This document shows positions 25,296-34,356 of a stretch of 64,000 bases of DNA, one piece after another. Location: the NCBI RefSeq assembly GCF_000510725.1, contig NZ_AZNZ01000009.1:93010-157009 (forward strand), in the 5' to 3' direction. The position numbers and the translations under genes are program-made. The notes below the pieces were generated by a model. That model was not told the origin of the DNA and made no database searches. It was given only the letters and a program-made list of their open reading frames with translations. Numbering within the stretch: the stretch's first letter is position 1; every line of letters begins with the position of its first letter. This DNA comes from Pseudoxanthomonas sp. J31 (GTDB lineage Bacteria > Pseudomonadota > Gammaproteobacteria > Xanthomonadales > Xanthomonadaceae).

Positions 25296-26393
25296 GTGAA
25301 GATCACCGACATCGAACTGCGCATGCTGCGCGTGCCGCTGAAGACCCCGTTCAAGACCGCGCTGCGCACGGTCGACACGGTCGAGGACATCGTGGTGCTG
25401 GTGCGCACCGACACCGGCCATACCGGCCACGGCGAGGCGCCGGCCACCGCGGTGATCACCGGCGACACCCACGGCTCGATCGCCGAGGCGATCGAGCGCT
25501 TCATCAAGCCGCGCCTGATCGGCCAGGAGATCGCCAACCTCAACCGCATCTGCGGCCTGATCCAGGGCGCGCTGGAGCGCAACACCAGCGCCAAGGCGGC
25601 GGTGGAGATCGCGGTCTACGACCTGTGGGCGCAGCTGTACGACGCGCCGCTGTACAAGATGCTCGGCGGCGGCGACCCGGTGATCACCACCGACATCACC
25701 ATTTCGGTGGACCACATCGACAAGATGGTGGCCGACTCGATCTCGGCGGTGGAGCGCGGCTTCGACTCGCTGAAGATCAAGGTGGGCAAGGACATCGGCC
25801 TGGACATCGAGCGGGTCAAGGCGATCCACGCCGCGGTCGAGGGCCGCGCCCTGCTGCGCCTGGACGCCAACCAGGGCTGGACCCCGAAGCAGGCGGTCTA
25901 CGCCATGCACGCGCTGGAGGACGCCGGCGTGCTGCTGGAGCTGCTGGAGCAGCCGGTCAAGGCCGCCGACATCGAGGGCCTGAAGTACGTCACCGAGCGC
26001 GTGCACACCCCGGTGATGGCCGACGAGAGCGTGTTCGGCCCGGACCAGGTGTTCGACCTGATCCAGCGCCGCGCCGCGGACATCATCAACATCAAGCTGA
26101 TGAAGACCGGCGGCCTGTCCAACGCCATCCGCATCGCCGACATCGCCTCCATCTACGGCGTGCAGTGCATGATCGGCTGCATGATCGAGTCGGCCATCTC
26201 GGTGGCCGCGGCGGTGCACCTAGCGGTGGCCAAGGCCGACGCGATCAGCAAGGTCGACCTGGACGGCCCCTCGCTGGGCCAGTTCAACCCGGTCGAGGGC
26301 GGGGTCATCTTCAACGAGTCGGAGATCAGCATCACCGAGGCGCCGGGCCTGGGCATCCGCCAGATCCGCGGCCTGGAGCCGCTGGCGCGCTGA
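25296..26393 (+). CDS. L-Ala-D/L-Glu dipeptide epimerase
   Basis: A 365-residue enolase-superfamily enzyme that would convert L-Ala-D-Glu to L-Ala-L-Glu for catabolism. Catalytic Lys is in SLKIKVG (K160xK162); metal ligands are D190 (DANQGW), E218 (LLEQP) and D243 (ADES); the second catalytic Lys is in NIKLMKTGG (K267/K270). Length fits YcjG/YkfB. The start is GTG at 25296, 10 bases after the NlpC/P60 stop, so both act in one operon. Cytosolic. Confidence 0.92.
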   Translation: MKITDIELRMLRVPLKTPFKTALRTVDTVEDIVVLVRTDTGHTGHGEAPATAVITGDTHGSIAEAIERFIKPRLIGQEIANLNRICGLIQGALERNTSAKAAVEIAVYDLWAQLYDAPLYKMLGGGDPVITTDITISVDHIDKMVADSISAVERGFDSLKIKVGKDIGLDIERVKAIHAAVEGRALLRLDANQGWTPKQAVYAMHALEDAGVLLELLEQPVKAADIEGLKYVTERVHTPVMADESVFGPDQVFDLIQRRAADIINIKLMKTGGLSNAIRIADIASIYGVQCMIGCMIESAISVAAAVHLAVAKADAISKVDLDGPSLGQFNPVEGGVIFNESEISITEAPGLGIRQIRGLEPLAR

Positions 26394-26422
26394 GCGCCGG
26401 TTGCCACGTGCCGGCACTCCGG

Positions 26423-27283
26423 ATGAAGATCGCCGCCATGCCGCCCCTGGTAAAGATCCGTTCCGAACGCGACCAGATGTCGGCGATCGAGCGCCGCATC
26501 GCGGACTTCATCCTCGACAACGCCCACCTGCTGCGTGACTACTCCTCGCAGCAGCTGGCCAGCGCCCTGGGCGTGAGCCAGTCCTCGGTGGTCAAGTTCA
26601 GCCAGAAGCTCGGCTTCCGCGGCTACCCGGACCTGAAGTTCAGCATCGGCCAGGCGCTGGCGCGCAACGGTGGCGACGCCCCGGCCGGGGTCCCGGAGGA
26701 GCCCGGCGATGCCTACGCGCGGCTGGAGGAAACCCTGCGCCGCTCCAAGGCCGCGGCCGAGGAGGAGACCCGCCTGATCAACCCGCGCGAGCGGATCGAG
26801 GCCATCGTCGGCATGCTCGACGGCGCCGGCAAGGTGTTCGTCTGTGGCCTCGGCGACGACGGCCTGTTCGCCCGCGAGTTCGCCATGCGCCTGTCGCTGC
26901 TGGGGGTGCTGGTGGTGCACCACGCCGACCCGATCCTGATGATGGCCAACATCTCCGCGGCCCGCCCCGGCGACGTGCTGCTGCTGTTCTCCGAGTTCGG
27001 CCAGCTGGCGCCGCTGCACCAGCTCAGCCGCCAGTTCCAGGCCTGCGAGGGCAAGGTGGTGTCGATCACCCGGCACACCGCCAACCCGCTGCGCGCCCAG
27101 GCCGACGCCGCCCTGGTGGTGTCCGCGCACGACCCGGCGCCGCACGTGGCCCAGCTGCTGTACCGCTCCTCGCTGCAGTACCTGCTCGACTTCCTGTTCG
27201 TGCTGCTGTGCCAGGCCAACCCGGACCGGCACCGCCAGCTCAACATCAACCTCGAACGCATCCAGCACCTGATCGAGAGCTGA
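26423..27283 (+). CDS. RpiR/MurR-family transcriptional regulator
   Basis: About 286 residues. The N-terminal RpiR helix-turn-helix (SERDQMSAIERRIADFIL, LGVSQSSVVKFSQKLGF, YPDLK) spans about 10-80, and a SIS sugar-phosphate-binding domain lies at about 115-270 (KVFVCGLGDDGLFAREFAMRL, ISAARPGDVLLLFSEFG). In E. coli, MurR of this family responds to MurNAc-6-phosphate. Here it follows the epimerase by 29 bases and probably controls the divergent wall-peptide operons. A second ATG at 26438 is an equally possible start; neither has a strong ribosome site. Confidence 0.87.
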   Translation: MKIAAMPPLVKIRSERDQMSAIERRIADFILDNAHLLRDYSSQQLASALGVSQSSVVKFSQKLGFRGYPDLKFSIGQALARNGGDAPAGVPEEPGDAYARLEETLRRSKAAAEEETRLINPRERIEAIVGMLDGAGKVFVCGLGDDGLFAREFAMRLSLLGVLVVHHADPILMMANISAARPGDVLLLFSEFGQLAPLHQLSRQFQACEGKVVSITRHTANPLRAQADAALVVSAHDPAPHVAQLLYRSSLQYLLDFLFVLLCQANPDRHRQLNINLERIQHLIES

Positions 27284-27286
27284 GCC

Positions 27287-28096
27287 ATGGCCCCGCATCC
27301 CGGCACCCACCGCCTGCCCCCGTCGCTGCGCCTGCTGGCGGCCCTGGCCCTGCTGCTGGTGGCCGCGACCGTGCTGGCGGCGCTGCCCGGCGCCGGCGAG
27401 CCCGCGCCGCGCCAGCTGGTGGTGGTGACCACCGCCGGCTGGGACGCCGCCACCGGCACCCTGCGCTACTACGAACGCGAAGGCGCGCAATCGCCCTGGC
27501 GCGAGGCCGGCCACTTCGCGGTGGCCATCGGCCGCAATGGCGCGGCCTGGGGCCAAGGCCTGCACCCGGCCGCCGACCAGGGCCAAGGCCCGGCCAAACG
27601 CGAGGGCGACGGCCGCAGCCCGGCCGGCGTGTTCGCGCTGGGAAGCGCGTTCGGCTACCTGCCGGCCGGCGAGGTCGCCACCGCCCTGCCCTACCGGCAG
27701 ATGGATGCCAGCCACTGGTGCATGGACGTGCCGGAGTCGCCGCACTACAACCGCATCGTCGACGCCCGCGAGGTCGGCGAGGCCGCGGTGGCCGGCTCCA
27801 GCGAGCCGATGCGCCTGGACCTGCACCACGACGGCGACCCGCGCTACCGCCTGGGCCTGGTGATCGCGCACAACCCGGACAACGCACCCGGTGCCGGCAG
27901 CTGCATCTTCGCCCACCTCTGGCGCCAGCCCGGCGAAGCCACCGCCGGCTGCACCGCGATGGCCGAGGCCGACATGCGCCGCCTGCTGGCCTGGCTGGAT
28001 CCGGCGGCGCAGCCGCGCTTGGTGCTGCTGCCGCGCGCCGAGTACGCGCGCCTGGCGCCGCGCTGGGGCCTGCCGGCCGCGGGGTCGGCGCGATGA
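27287..28096 (+). CDS. YkuD-fold L,D-transpeptidase-family protein
   Basis: A 269-residue exported or membrane-anchored protein (hydrophobic segment about 13-33). The YkuD-like active site appears as IFAHLW (H210) and TAGCTAM (C222), a variant of the usual HGxx/SHGC pattern found in the ErfK-type subfamily with a GCTAM motif. It may cut or exchange peptidoglycan cross-links. It starts three bases after the regulator stop and overlaps the next gene by ATGA, so it belongs to the wall-peptide operon. Confidence 0.8.
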   Translation: MAPHPGTHRLPPSLRLLAALALLLVAATVLAALPGAGEPAPRQLVVVTTAGWDAATGTLRYYEREGAQSPWREAGHFAVAIGRNGAAWGQGLHPAADQGQGPAKREGDGRSPAGVFALGSAFGYLPAGEVATALPYRQMDASHWCMDVPESPHYNRIVDAREVGEAAVAGSSEPMRLDLHHDGDPRYRLGLVIAHNPDNAPGAGSCIFAHLWRQPGEATAGCTAMAEADMRRLLAWLDPAAQPRLVLLPRAEYARLAPRWGLPAAGSAR

Positions 28097-29364
28097 GGTG
28101 GCCGGGCGCCACCGCGCGGGTGCTGCTGGCGCTGGCCGCCGGCGCCATCGCCGGCCTGGTCCTTGCCGCGACCAGCGCGGCGGCGGCCGCCACCGCCGCC
28201 GCCATCGCCCAGCCGATCGGCCGGCTGTGGCTCAGCGCCCTGCAGATGACCGTGGTGCCGCTGGTGCTGTCGCTGGTGATCCTGGGCGTGGCCAACGCCG
28301 CCAACGCCGCCGCCTCCGGGCGCGTGGCGCGGCGCGCGATGGTGGTGTTCATCGTCCTGCTGTCGCTGTTCTCCGGCTACGCCGCGCTGGCCGCGCCGGC
28401 GGTGCTGGCCTGGGTCGCGCCCGACCCGCAGCTGGCCGCCACCCTGCAGGGCAGCGCCGCCGCGGTCGAGGCCGGCACCGCGCCCACGCTGGCGCAGTGG
28501 ATCGGCAACGTGATCCCGTCCAACGCGATCATGGCCGCGGCCCAGGGCGCGATGCTGCCGCTGGTGGTGTTCGCGCTGTTCTTCGGCTTCGCCCTCACCC
28601 GCATCGCCGCCGAGCGCCGCGCCCAGGTGACCGGCCTGTGCCAGGCCATCGCCGACACCATGATCGTGATCGTGCACTGGGTGCTGCTGGCCGCGCCGCT
28701 GGGCGTGTTCGCGCTGATGCTGGCGGTGTGCGCGCAGGCGGGCCTGGGCGTGGTCGGCGCGCTGGCCGGCTACATCGGCCTGCAGTGCGGGCTGTACCTC
28801 GGCGCGACCGCGATCTGCTACCTGCTGGTGGCACTGTTCGCCGGCCGCTCGCCGCTGGCCTTCGCCAGGGCCGCGCTGCCGGTACAGGTGGTGGCCGCCA
28901 GCACCCAGTCCTCGCTGGCGACGCTGCCGGCGATGCTGGAAAGCGCGCGCGAGCGCCTGCACATCCCGCGCGCGGTCGCCGGCCTGGTGTTGCCGATGGC
29001 GGTGACCCTGTTCCGCATCACCAGCCCCATCCAGTACGTCACCGCGGCGTGCTTCGTGGCCTGGGCCTACGGCATCGAGCTGACCCCGCTGCAGCTGGCC
29101 GCCGGCGCCGCGCTGGCGGTGGTGATAAGCCTGGGCTCGGTCGGCCTGCCCGGCCAGGCCAGCTTCATGGCCACGGTGTTGCCGGTGACCCAGTCCATGG
29201 GCCTGCCGGTGGAACCGCTGGGCCTGCTGCTGGCGGTGGACACCATCCCCGACGTGTTCGCCACCACCGGCAACGTCACCGGAGACCTGGCCGCGGCGGG
29301 CATCGTCTCGCGGCACAGCCCGGACGCCGCCGACGCCGACGCGGAGCCGCAGGACGCCGCCTGA
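28093..29364 (+). CDS. Dicarboxylate/amino acid:cation symporter (DAACS family)
   Basis: A 423-residue inner-membrane transporter with eight or more hydrophobic segments and family marks: IGRLWLSALQMTVVPLVLSLVI near the start, the serine-rich hairpin AASTQSSLATLPA, and LLLAVDTIPDVFATTGNVTGD in the substrate site. GltP-like proteins move glutamate or C4-acids with H+ or Na+. Coupled by ATGA overlap to the YkuD gene, it plausibly imports glutamate or small acidic peptides freed from peptidoglycan; the substrate is inferred. Confidence 0.88.
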   Translation: MRWPGATARVLLALAAGAIAGLVLAATSAAAAATAAAIAQPIGRLWLSALQMTVVPLVLSLVILGVANAANAAASGRVARRAMVVFIVLLSLFSGYAALAAPAVLAWVAPDPQLAATLQGSAAAVEAGTAPTLAQWIGNVIPSNAIMAAAQGAMLPLVVFALFFGFALTRIAAERRAQVTGLCQAIADTMIVIVHWVLLAAPLGVFALMLAVCAQAGLGVVGALAGYIGLQCGLYLGATAICYLLVALFAGRSPLAFARAALPVQVVAASTQSSLATLPAMLESARERLHIPRAVAGLVLPMAVTLFRITSPIQYVTAACFVAWAYGIELTPLQLAAGAALAVVISLGSVGLPGQASFMATVLPVTQSMGLPVEPLGLLLAVDTIPDVFATTGNVTGDLAAAGIVSRHSPDAADADAEPQDAA

Positions 29365-29443
29365 ACGCGCGCGGCGCCCGCTCACGCAGGTGTCACCGCG
29401 CGCGCTCCACATTCCCCTGCATCCGAAGCAGGAGGACACCGCG

Positions 29444-29941
29444 ATGAAGCAGCGGCGCATCTACACCACCCCCGACCTGGCCACGGCGCAGGCCGCGCTG
29501 GGCGCCGCCCACGACGCCGGGATCGAGCGCGACTGCCTGTCGCTGATCGCGCGCGCGGACATCGAGATGGATTCGGTGCCGGACGACCTGCGCGAGGCGC
29601 ACACCGACATGGTTCCCGCGGCGCTGCGCGGTGCCGCCGGCGGCGGCGCGATCGGGCTGGTCGCGGGCCTGGTCGCGGTGGCGGTGCCGCCGCTGGGCAT
29701 CACCCTGGCCGGCGCGGCGCTGATGACCGGCGTCGGCGCCGCGGTCGGCAGCTGGTCGTCGGCGCTGATGGGCGCGACCGTGCAGGATCCGGTGCGGCGC
29801 AAGTTCGAGGAGGCGATCGAGGACGGGCAGGTGCTGCTGGTGGTCGACGGCGACGAGCAGGAGCTGGCGGTGGCCGACGCGGCCATCGTGCGCACCGGCG
29901 CCATCCTGCTGCCGTACGAGGCCAGCAGCGCGGCCAGCTGA
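29444..29941 (+). CDS. DUF1269-like stress protein with glycine-rich hydrophobic core
   Basis: A 165-residue protein. Residues 1-60 form an alpha/beta module (MKQRRIYTTPDLATAQAALG) resembling the N terminus of general-stress 17M or DUF1269 proteins. A Gly/Ala-rich hydrophobic region (about 65-110) follows, then an acidic C-terminal part (VLLVVDGDEQELAVADA). The start is set by GGAGGA 8 bases upstream. Function unknown. Confidence 0.7.
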   Translation: MKQRRIYTTPDLATAQAALGAAHDAGIERDCLSLIARADIEMDSVPDDLREAHTDMVPAALRGAAGGGAIGLVAGLVAVAVPPLGITLAGAALMTGVGAAVGSWSSALMGATVQDPVRRKFEEAIEDGQVLLVVDGDEQELAVADAAIVRTGAILLPYEASSAAS

Positions 29942-30030
29942 ATGCCTAACACCGTGCTCACCCGCCGGATCGGCCTGTTTAACGCCGCCCCCGATAGCGT
30001 GGCGTTCCACCCACCGCAGAGGAGACGCCG

Positions 30031-30342
30031 ATGAGCACGCCCGGCTACCAGGTGCCCGGCCGCACGGCCACCGAGCAGTTCCCCGACTCCGGTTACTGGA
30101 ACCAGCAGTACCGCAGCGAGCCCTATTACATGGAAGGCGATACCTACGACGACTACGCCGCCGCGTACGAGACCGGCTATGCCTTCCGCCAGCGCGACCC
30201 GGCCGCCGAGTTCGCCGCCGCCGAGGAGCAGCTGCGGCGCGAATGGGAAACCCGCAAGGGCAAGTCGCGGCTGGACTGGACCCGCGCGCGCCAGGCGGTG
30301 CTGCGTGCCTGGGAACGCGGCGCCGATCCGCACGGCATGTAG
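30031..30342 (+). CDS. Small hydrophilic protein of unknown function
   Basis: A 103-residue cytosolic protein with a Tyr/Asp-rich N-terminal half (PDSGYWNQQYRSEPYYMEGDTYDDY, given in parts) and a basic helical C terminus (RREWETRKGKSRLDW). No domain recognised; composition resembles stress-type proteins of this family. It has GAGGAGA before the ATG and lies downstream of the DUF1269-like gene on the same strand, 89 bases away. Confidence 0.65.
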   Translation: MSTPGYQVPGRTATEQFPDSGYWNQQYRSEPYYMEGDTYDDYAAAYETGYAFRQRDPAAEFAAAEEQLRREWETRKGKSRLDWTRARQAVLRAWERGADPHGM

Positions 30343-30374
30343 TCTTCGCGGCGCCTGCCCGATACCTCGTCCAG

Positions 30375-30405
30375 GGACGCCACGCCGGCCACCGGCGTGG
30401 CGTCC
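30375..30405. terminator. Bidirectional hairpin between convergent genes
   Basis: A perfect 14-bp stem (30375-30388 with 30392-30405) and a three-base loop lie between the rightward small-protein gene and the leftward GH3 gene, five bases before the GH3 stop. No T-tract on either strand. Confidence 0.65.
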
Positions 30406-30410
30406 GCGCG

Positions 30411-32606
30411 TCAGCCCTGCGGCGGCAGCAGTTCGAACGCGGCAGGTTCGCCGGCCACCGCCGAAGGCGCGATCCAGGCGTCGAACCAGCCCGGCTCGGC
30501 ACCCTGCGTGCCGTCGGCGCGGGTGAATGCCAGGTCCGCGCGCGACAGCCGGAATTCCACCTCGCGTGCTTCGCCCGGCTGCAGCGCCAGCTTCGCGAAA
30601 CCCTTCAGTTCCCGCACCGGGCGCACGCGGCTGGCGACGCGGTCGTGCACGTACAGCTGCACCACCTCCTCGACCCCGCGCGTGCCGCTGTTGCGCACCG
30701 TCGCGCGCAACACCGCCTCGCCGTCCCAGGCCACCGCGGGGGATTCCACCGTGGTCGGCCCGTACTCGACCTGGCCGTAGGTCAGGCCATGGCCGAAGGG
30801 ATAAAGCGCCTGGTGCGGGTGCTCGCGCCAGCGCGCCTTGAACTCCTTCATGTCCGGCAGTTCCGGACGGCCGGTGCGCGGGTGGTTGTAGAAGTACGGC
30901 TGCTGCCCCGAATCGTGCGGGAAACTCACCGGCAGGCGCCCGGAAGGGCCGTAGTCGCCGAACAGCACGTCGGCCACCGCGTGCCCGGTCTGGCTGCCCA
31001 GGAACCAGGTGACCAGGATCGCCTGCGCGTCGCGCACCGCGCCCTGCAGCGCCAGCGCGCGGCCGTTGCGCAGCAGCACCACCACCGGCGTGCCGGTGGC
31101 CGCCACCGCCTCGGCCAGCGCCTGCTGCGCCGGCGGCAGCACGATCTGGGTGCGCGACTGCGCCTCGCCGCTGTAGCGCTGCGGCTCGCCCACCGCCAGC
31201 ACGACCACGTCGGCCTCGCGCGCGGCCGCGACCGCGGCCTCGATGCCGCCCTGCAGTGGCGCCTCCAGCCCGCAGCCATCCACCACCCGCAGGCGCGCGC
31301 CGCCGTCCGGCAGCGCCGCGCGCAGGCCGGCTTCCAGGCTGACGTAGCGGCTGCGGTCGCCGAACAGGGTCCAGCAGCCTTCGATGTTGTCCAGGTCGCG
31401 CGCGAACGGGCCGATGAGGGCGATGCGCGCGTCGCGGCGCAACGGCAGCAGCCCGCCCTCGTTCTTCAGCAGCACCATCGAGCGGCGCGCGGCGTCGCGC
31501 GCCAGCGCCTCGTGCGCCTCGCGCCAGGAGGCATCGGCCTCGCGCGCCGGGTCCAGCGAACGGTAGGGGTCGTCGAACAGGCCGATTGCCGCCTTCAGCG
31601 ACAGCACCCGGCGCACCGCCGCGTCCAGCTTCTCCATCGGGATGCGGCCCGATTCCACCAGCGCCGGCAGGTGCGCGGCGTAGAAGCCGCTCTGCATGCT
31701 CAGGTCCATGCCGGCGGAGAACGCCAGCTCGGTGGCGTGGCGCTCGTCGGCGGCATAGCCGTGCGCGATCAGCTCCATGTCGGCGGTGTAGTCGGACACG
31801 ACCACGCCGGCGAACGCCCATTCCCCGCGCAGCACTCCGGTCAGCAGCGCGTGGTTGGCGCTGGCCGGGATGCCGTTGATGTCGTTGAAGGCGGTCATCA
31901 CCGCCAGCGCGCCGGCGTCGACCGCTGCCTTGAACGGCGGCAGGTGGACGTCGCGCAGGGTGCCTTCGGCGATCTCGACGAAGTTGTAGTCCAGGCCCGC
32001 GCTCACCGCACCGTAGGCCACGAAGTGCTTGGCCGTGGCCAGCAACGAATCGTGCGCGCGCAGGTCCGGGCCCTGGAAACCGCGCACGCGCGCGGCGGCG
32101 AAGCGGCAGCCCAGGTACACGTCCTCGCCGGCGCCCTCGGCGCCTCGGCCCCAGCGCTGGTCGCGGGCGATGTCCACCGCCGGCGCGTAGGTCCAGTGGA
32201 TGCCGGCGGCGGTGGCCTCGATGGCGGTGGCGCGGGCGGTACGCTCGGCCAGGTCCGGCTCGAAGCTGGCGGCCTCGCCCAGCGGGATCGGGAACACGGT
32301 GCGCATGCCGTGGATCACGTCCGCGGCCAGCAGCACCGGAATACCCAGCCGGCTCTCCTCCACCGCCACGCGCTGGATCTCGCGCCCGGCCTCGGCGCCG
32401 ACGCCGTTGAACAGGGTGCCGACGCGGCCGGCGCGCACCTGCTCCAGCACTTCGGTGGCATTGCGCACGTTGGTCTCGGGATTCACGTCCGGCGCGAAGG
32501 GGCGGACCATGTCGGCGAACACGCCGAGCTGGCCTGCCTTTTCCTCCAGCGTCATGCGCGGGATCAGGGATTCGACCCGCGGGTCGGCGGGAAGGGTGGT
32601 CGGCAT
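30411..32606 (-). CDS. Glycoside hydrolase family 3 beta-glucosidase
   Basis: A 731-residue enzyme with the GH3 order: TIM-barrel domain (about 10-330) with the nucleophile D272 in VVVSDYTAD and substrate motif KHFVAYGA, the alpha/beta sandwich (about 370-560), and a C-terminal fibronectin III-like domain (VEEVVQLYVHD, RELKGFAKLALQPGE). It resembles BglX. The ATG at 32606 gives no signal peptide, so a cytosolic enzyme or an alternative export is implied, unlike periplasmic BglX. Confidence 0.9.
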   Translation of the reverse strand: MPTTLPADPRVESLIPRMTLEEKAGQLGVFADMVRPFAPDVNPETNVRNATEVLEQVRAGRVGTLFNGVGAEAGREIQRVAVEESRLGIPVLLAADVIHGMRTVFPIPLGEAASFEPDLAERTARATAIEATAAGIHWTYAPAVDIARDQRWGRGAEGAGEDVYLGCRFAAARVRGFQGPDLRAHDSLLATAKHFVAYGAVSAGLDYNFVEIAEGTLRDVHLPPFKAAVDAGALAVMTAFNDINGIPASANHALLTGVLRGEWAFAGVVVSDYTADMELIAHGYAADERHATELAFSAGMDLSMQSGFYAAHLPALVESGRIPMEKLDAAVRRVLSLKAAIGLFDDPYRSLDPAREADASWREAHEALARDAARRSMVLLKNEGGLLPLRRDARIALIGPFARDLDNIEGCWTLFGDRSRYVSLEAGLRAALPDGGARLRVVDGCGLEAPLQGGIEAAVAAAREADVVVLAVGEPQRYSGEAQSRTQIVLPPAQQALAEAVAATGTPVVVLLRNGRALALQGAVRDAQAILVTWFLGSQTGHAVADVLFGDYGPSGRLPVSFPHDSGQQPYFYNHPRTGRPELPDMKEFKARWREHPHQALYPFGHGLTYGQVEYGPTTVESPAVAWDGEAVLRATVRNSGTRGVEEVVQLYVHDRVASRVRPVRELKGFAKLALQPGEAREVEFRLSRADLAFTRADGTQGAEPGWFDAWIAPSAVAGEPAAFELLPPQG

Positions 32607-32700
32607 CGGTGCGGGCAGTGCGGGGGTGCGGCGATTCTAGCGGAGCGGCCACCGTGGCCCCTTGACGCCCGCTGTCCGCGGCACGCGTCGTGCCGCGGAC

Positions 32701-32732
32701 AAAAGAAGGGCGCGGGGCCGTGGCCCCGCGCC
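32701..32732 (-). terminator. Intrinsic terminator of the BON-domain gene
   Basis: A perfect 11-bp stem (GGCGCGGGGCC at 32709-32719 with 32722-32732) and a two-base loop, followed on the minus strand by CTTCTTTT. It lies between the BON gene stop and the GH3 start. An additional run of seven T sits nearer the BON stop. Confidence 0.75.
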
Positions 32733-32777
32733 GCGGCGGCAACCCGTGACGGGTGCCGCAAAAAAACAGCAGGCCGA

Positions 32778-33128
32778 TCAGCGCGAGGCCTGGGCGTCGA
32801 CCTTCAGGCGGCTGGTGTCGACCTTGGCCACGCCGTCGATCTCGCCGGCGATGCGCTTGGCCTCGTCGGCCTGGGCCTGGCTGCCGACGGTGCCGGTCAG
32901 GTAGACCACGCCGTCGACGGTGTCGACCTCGATCTTGGTGCCGGACACGTCGCTGTCGGCCAGCAGGCTGGACTTGACCTTGGTGGTGATCCAGGTGTCG
33001 GACACCGGCTGGCTGGAATCGGCGTCGGCGGCCTTCTTCTTCTGCGGATCGTTGTCGCCGGCCATGGCGGCACCGGAGAACAGCAGGGCGGCAAAGGTGG
33101 CGGCGAGCACGGTGGCGTTCTTGCGCAT
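32778..33128 (-). CDS. Periplasmic BON-domain (OsmY-like) protein
   Basis: A 116-residue protein with a signal peptide (to AAMAGD) and one BON domain: SDTWITTKVKSSLLAD, then GTKIEVDTVDGVVYLTGTV and ADEAKRIAGEIDGVAKV. BON proteins bind membranes and protect against osmotic or envelope stress. The ATG at 33128 has an AGGAG site. A CGGTTCACCCG box lies upstream, shared with another small gene in the window. Confidence 0.88.
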   Translation of the reverse strand: MRKNATVLAATFAALLFSGAAMAGDNDPQKKKAADADSSQPVSDTWITTKVKSSLLADSDVSGTKIEVDTVDGVVYLTGTVGSQAQADEAKRIAGEIDGVAKVDTSRLKVDAQASR

Positions 33129-33174
33129 GGGTCTGGCTCCTTGGCGAATGGGCGGCCAGTCTCCGCCAGGGCAG

Positions 33175-33194
33175 CGTCCAGCACGGGTGAACCG
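33175..33194 (-). promoter_or_regulatory. Shared upstream box A (CGGTTCACCCG-N3-TGGACG)
   Basis: On the minus strand the 20-base box matches 17 of 20 positions with the box at 61173-61192. It begins 47 bases upstream of the BON start codon. Possible promoter element or regulator site. Confidence 0.4.
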
Positions 33195-33290
33195 CGCGCG
33201 ATGGATTCGTGATTGGTTCAAGCGCCTGAACCGGTTGCGATGGCGGCCATGCGCACGTCTAATCGGCGCATTGCCGCTGGAATCGCTTCC

Positions 33291-34349
33291 ATGAGCCCGG
33301 ATGTCCTGAACGTCGCCCTGGTCGGCTACGGACTGGCTGGCCGCGTGTTCCACGCGCCGCTGGTCGCGGCCACGCCCGGATTGCGCCTGCACAGCGTAGT
33401 GTCCAGCCGCACCGCGGAGATTGCCGCCGACCATCCGCAGGCGCGCGTCTGCGCGCAGGTGGCCGAAGTGCTGGAGGACCAGGCCGTGGACTTGGTGGTG
33501 GTGGCCACGCCCAACGACAGCCACGCGCCGATCGCGCGCACCGCACTGCAGGCGGGCAAGCATGTGGTGGTGGACAAGCCGTTCGCCCTGCACCTGGACG
33601 AGGCCCGCGCGGTGGCGGAAGCGGCACGCCAGGCCGGCAAGGTGCTGTCGGTGTTCCACAACCGGCGCTGGGACGCGGACTTCCTCACCCTGCGCGCCCT
33701 GCTCGACGCCGGCGCGCTGGGCGAGGTGGCCGAGCTGCACTCGCACTTCGACCGCTTCCGCCCGCAGGTGCCGGACCGCTGGCGCGACCGCGCCGGCCCC
33801 GGCGCCGGGCTGTGGTACGACCTCGGCCCGCACCTGGCCGACCAGGCGCTGCAGCTGTTCGGCCCGCCGCTGGCGGTGACCGCCGACCTGGGCATGCAGC
33901 GCCACGGCGCCACCGCGGTGGACTACTTCCACGTACAGCTGCGCTATCCACGCCTGCGGGTGCTGCTGCATGGCGGCTCGCTGGTGCCCGGCCACGGCCT
34001 GCGCTTCGCCGTGCACGGCAGCGCCGGCAGCTGGATCAAGCACGGCCTGGATCCGCAGGAGGACGCATTGCGCGCCGGCCTGCGTCCCGGCCACGGCGGG
34101 TGGGGACGCGACCCACGCCCGGGCAGCCTGCTGCGGGTGGGCGCCGACGGCTCGGTCGCCGAGGACGCGGCCGCGCCGGCGCTGCCCGGCAACTGGCCGG
34201 CGTACTACGCCGGCGTGCGCGACGCCATCCTGCACGGCGGCCTGCCGCCGGTGACCGCCGAAAGCGCGCTGCTGGCGATGGCGCTGATCGAGGCGGCGCA
34301 ACGCAGCGATGCCGGCCGCCGCGAGGTGGCCTTCGAATACTCCGGCTGA
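33291..34349 (+). CDS. Gfo/Idh/MocA-family NAD(P)-dependent oxidoreductase
   Basis: A 352-residue enzyme. The Rossmann motif GYGLAG lies near residues 12-17, VVVATPNDSH follows, and DKPFAL (about 95-100) holds the family lysine. The C-terminal beta-sheet domain includes AGLWYDLGPHLADQ, with the active-site Asp and His. It resembles YdgJ/YvaA-like sugar dehydrogenases; the substrate cannot be told. The ATG at 33291 starts 8-10 residues before the glycine motif. Confidence 0.88.
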   Translation: MSPDVLNVALVGYGLAGRVFHAPLVAATPGLRLHSVVSSRTAEIAADHPQARVCAQVAEVLEDQAVDLVVVATPNDSHAPIARTALQAGKHVVVDKPFALHLDEARAVAEAARQAGKVLSVFHNRRWDADFLTLRALLDAGALGEVAELHSHFDRFRPQVPDRWRDRAGPGAGLWYDLGPHLADQALQLFGPPLAVTADLGMQRHGATAVDYFHVQLRYPRLRVLLHGGSLVPGHGLRFAVHGSAGSWIKHGLDPQEDALRAGLRPGHGGWGRDPRPGSLLRVGADGSVAEDAAAPALPGNWPAYYAGVRDAILHGGLPPVTAESALLAMALIEAAQRSDAGRREVAFEYSG

Positions 34350-34356
34350 GCGCGGC

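Noticed and set aside
32750..32790. Second small terminator with a 6-bp stem and seven T right after the BON stop
   Set aside because: The stem is short with an 11-base loop and a gap before the T-run; the 11-bp hairpin at 32709-32732 is the better terminator.
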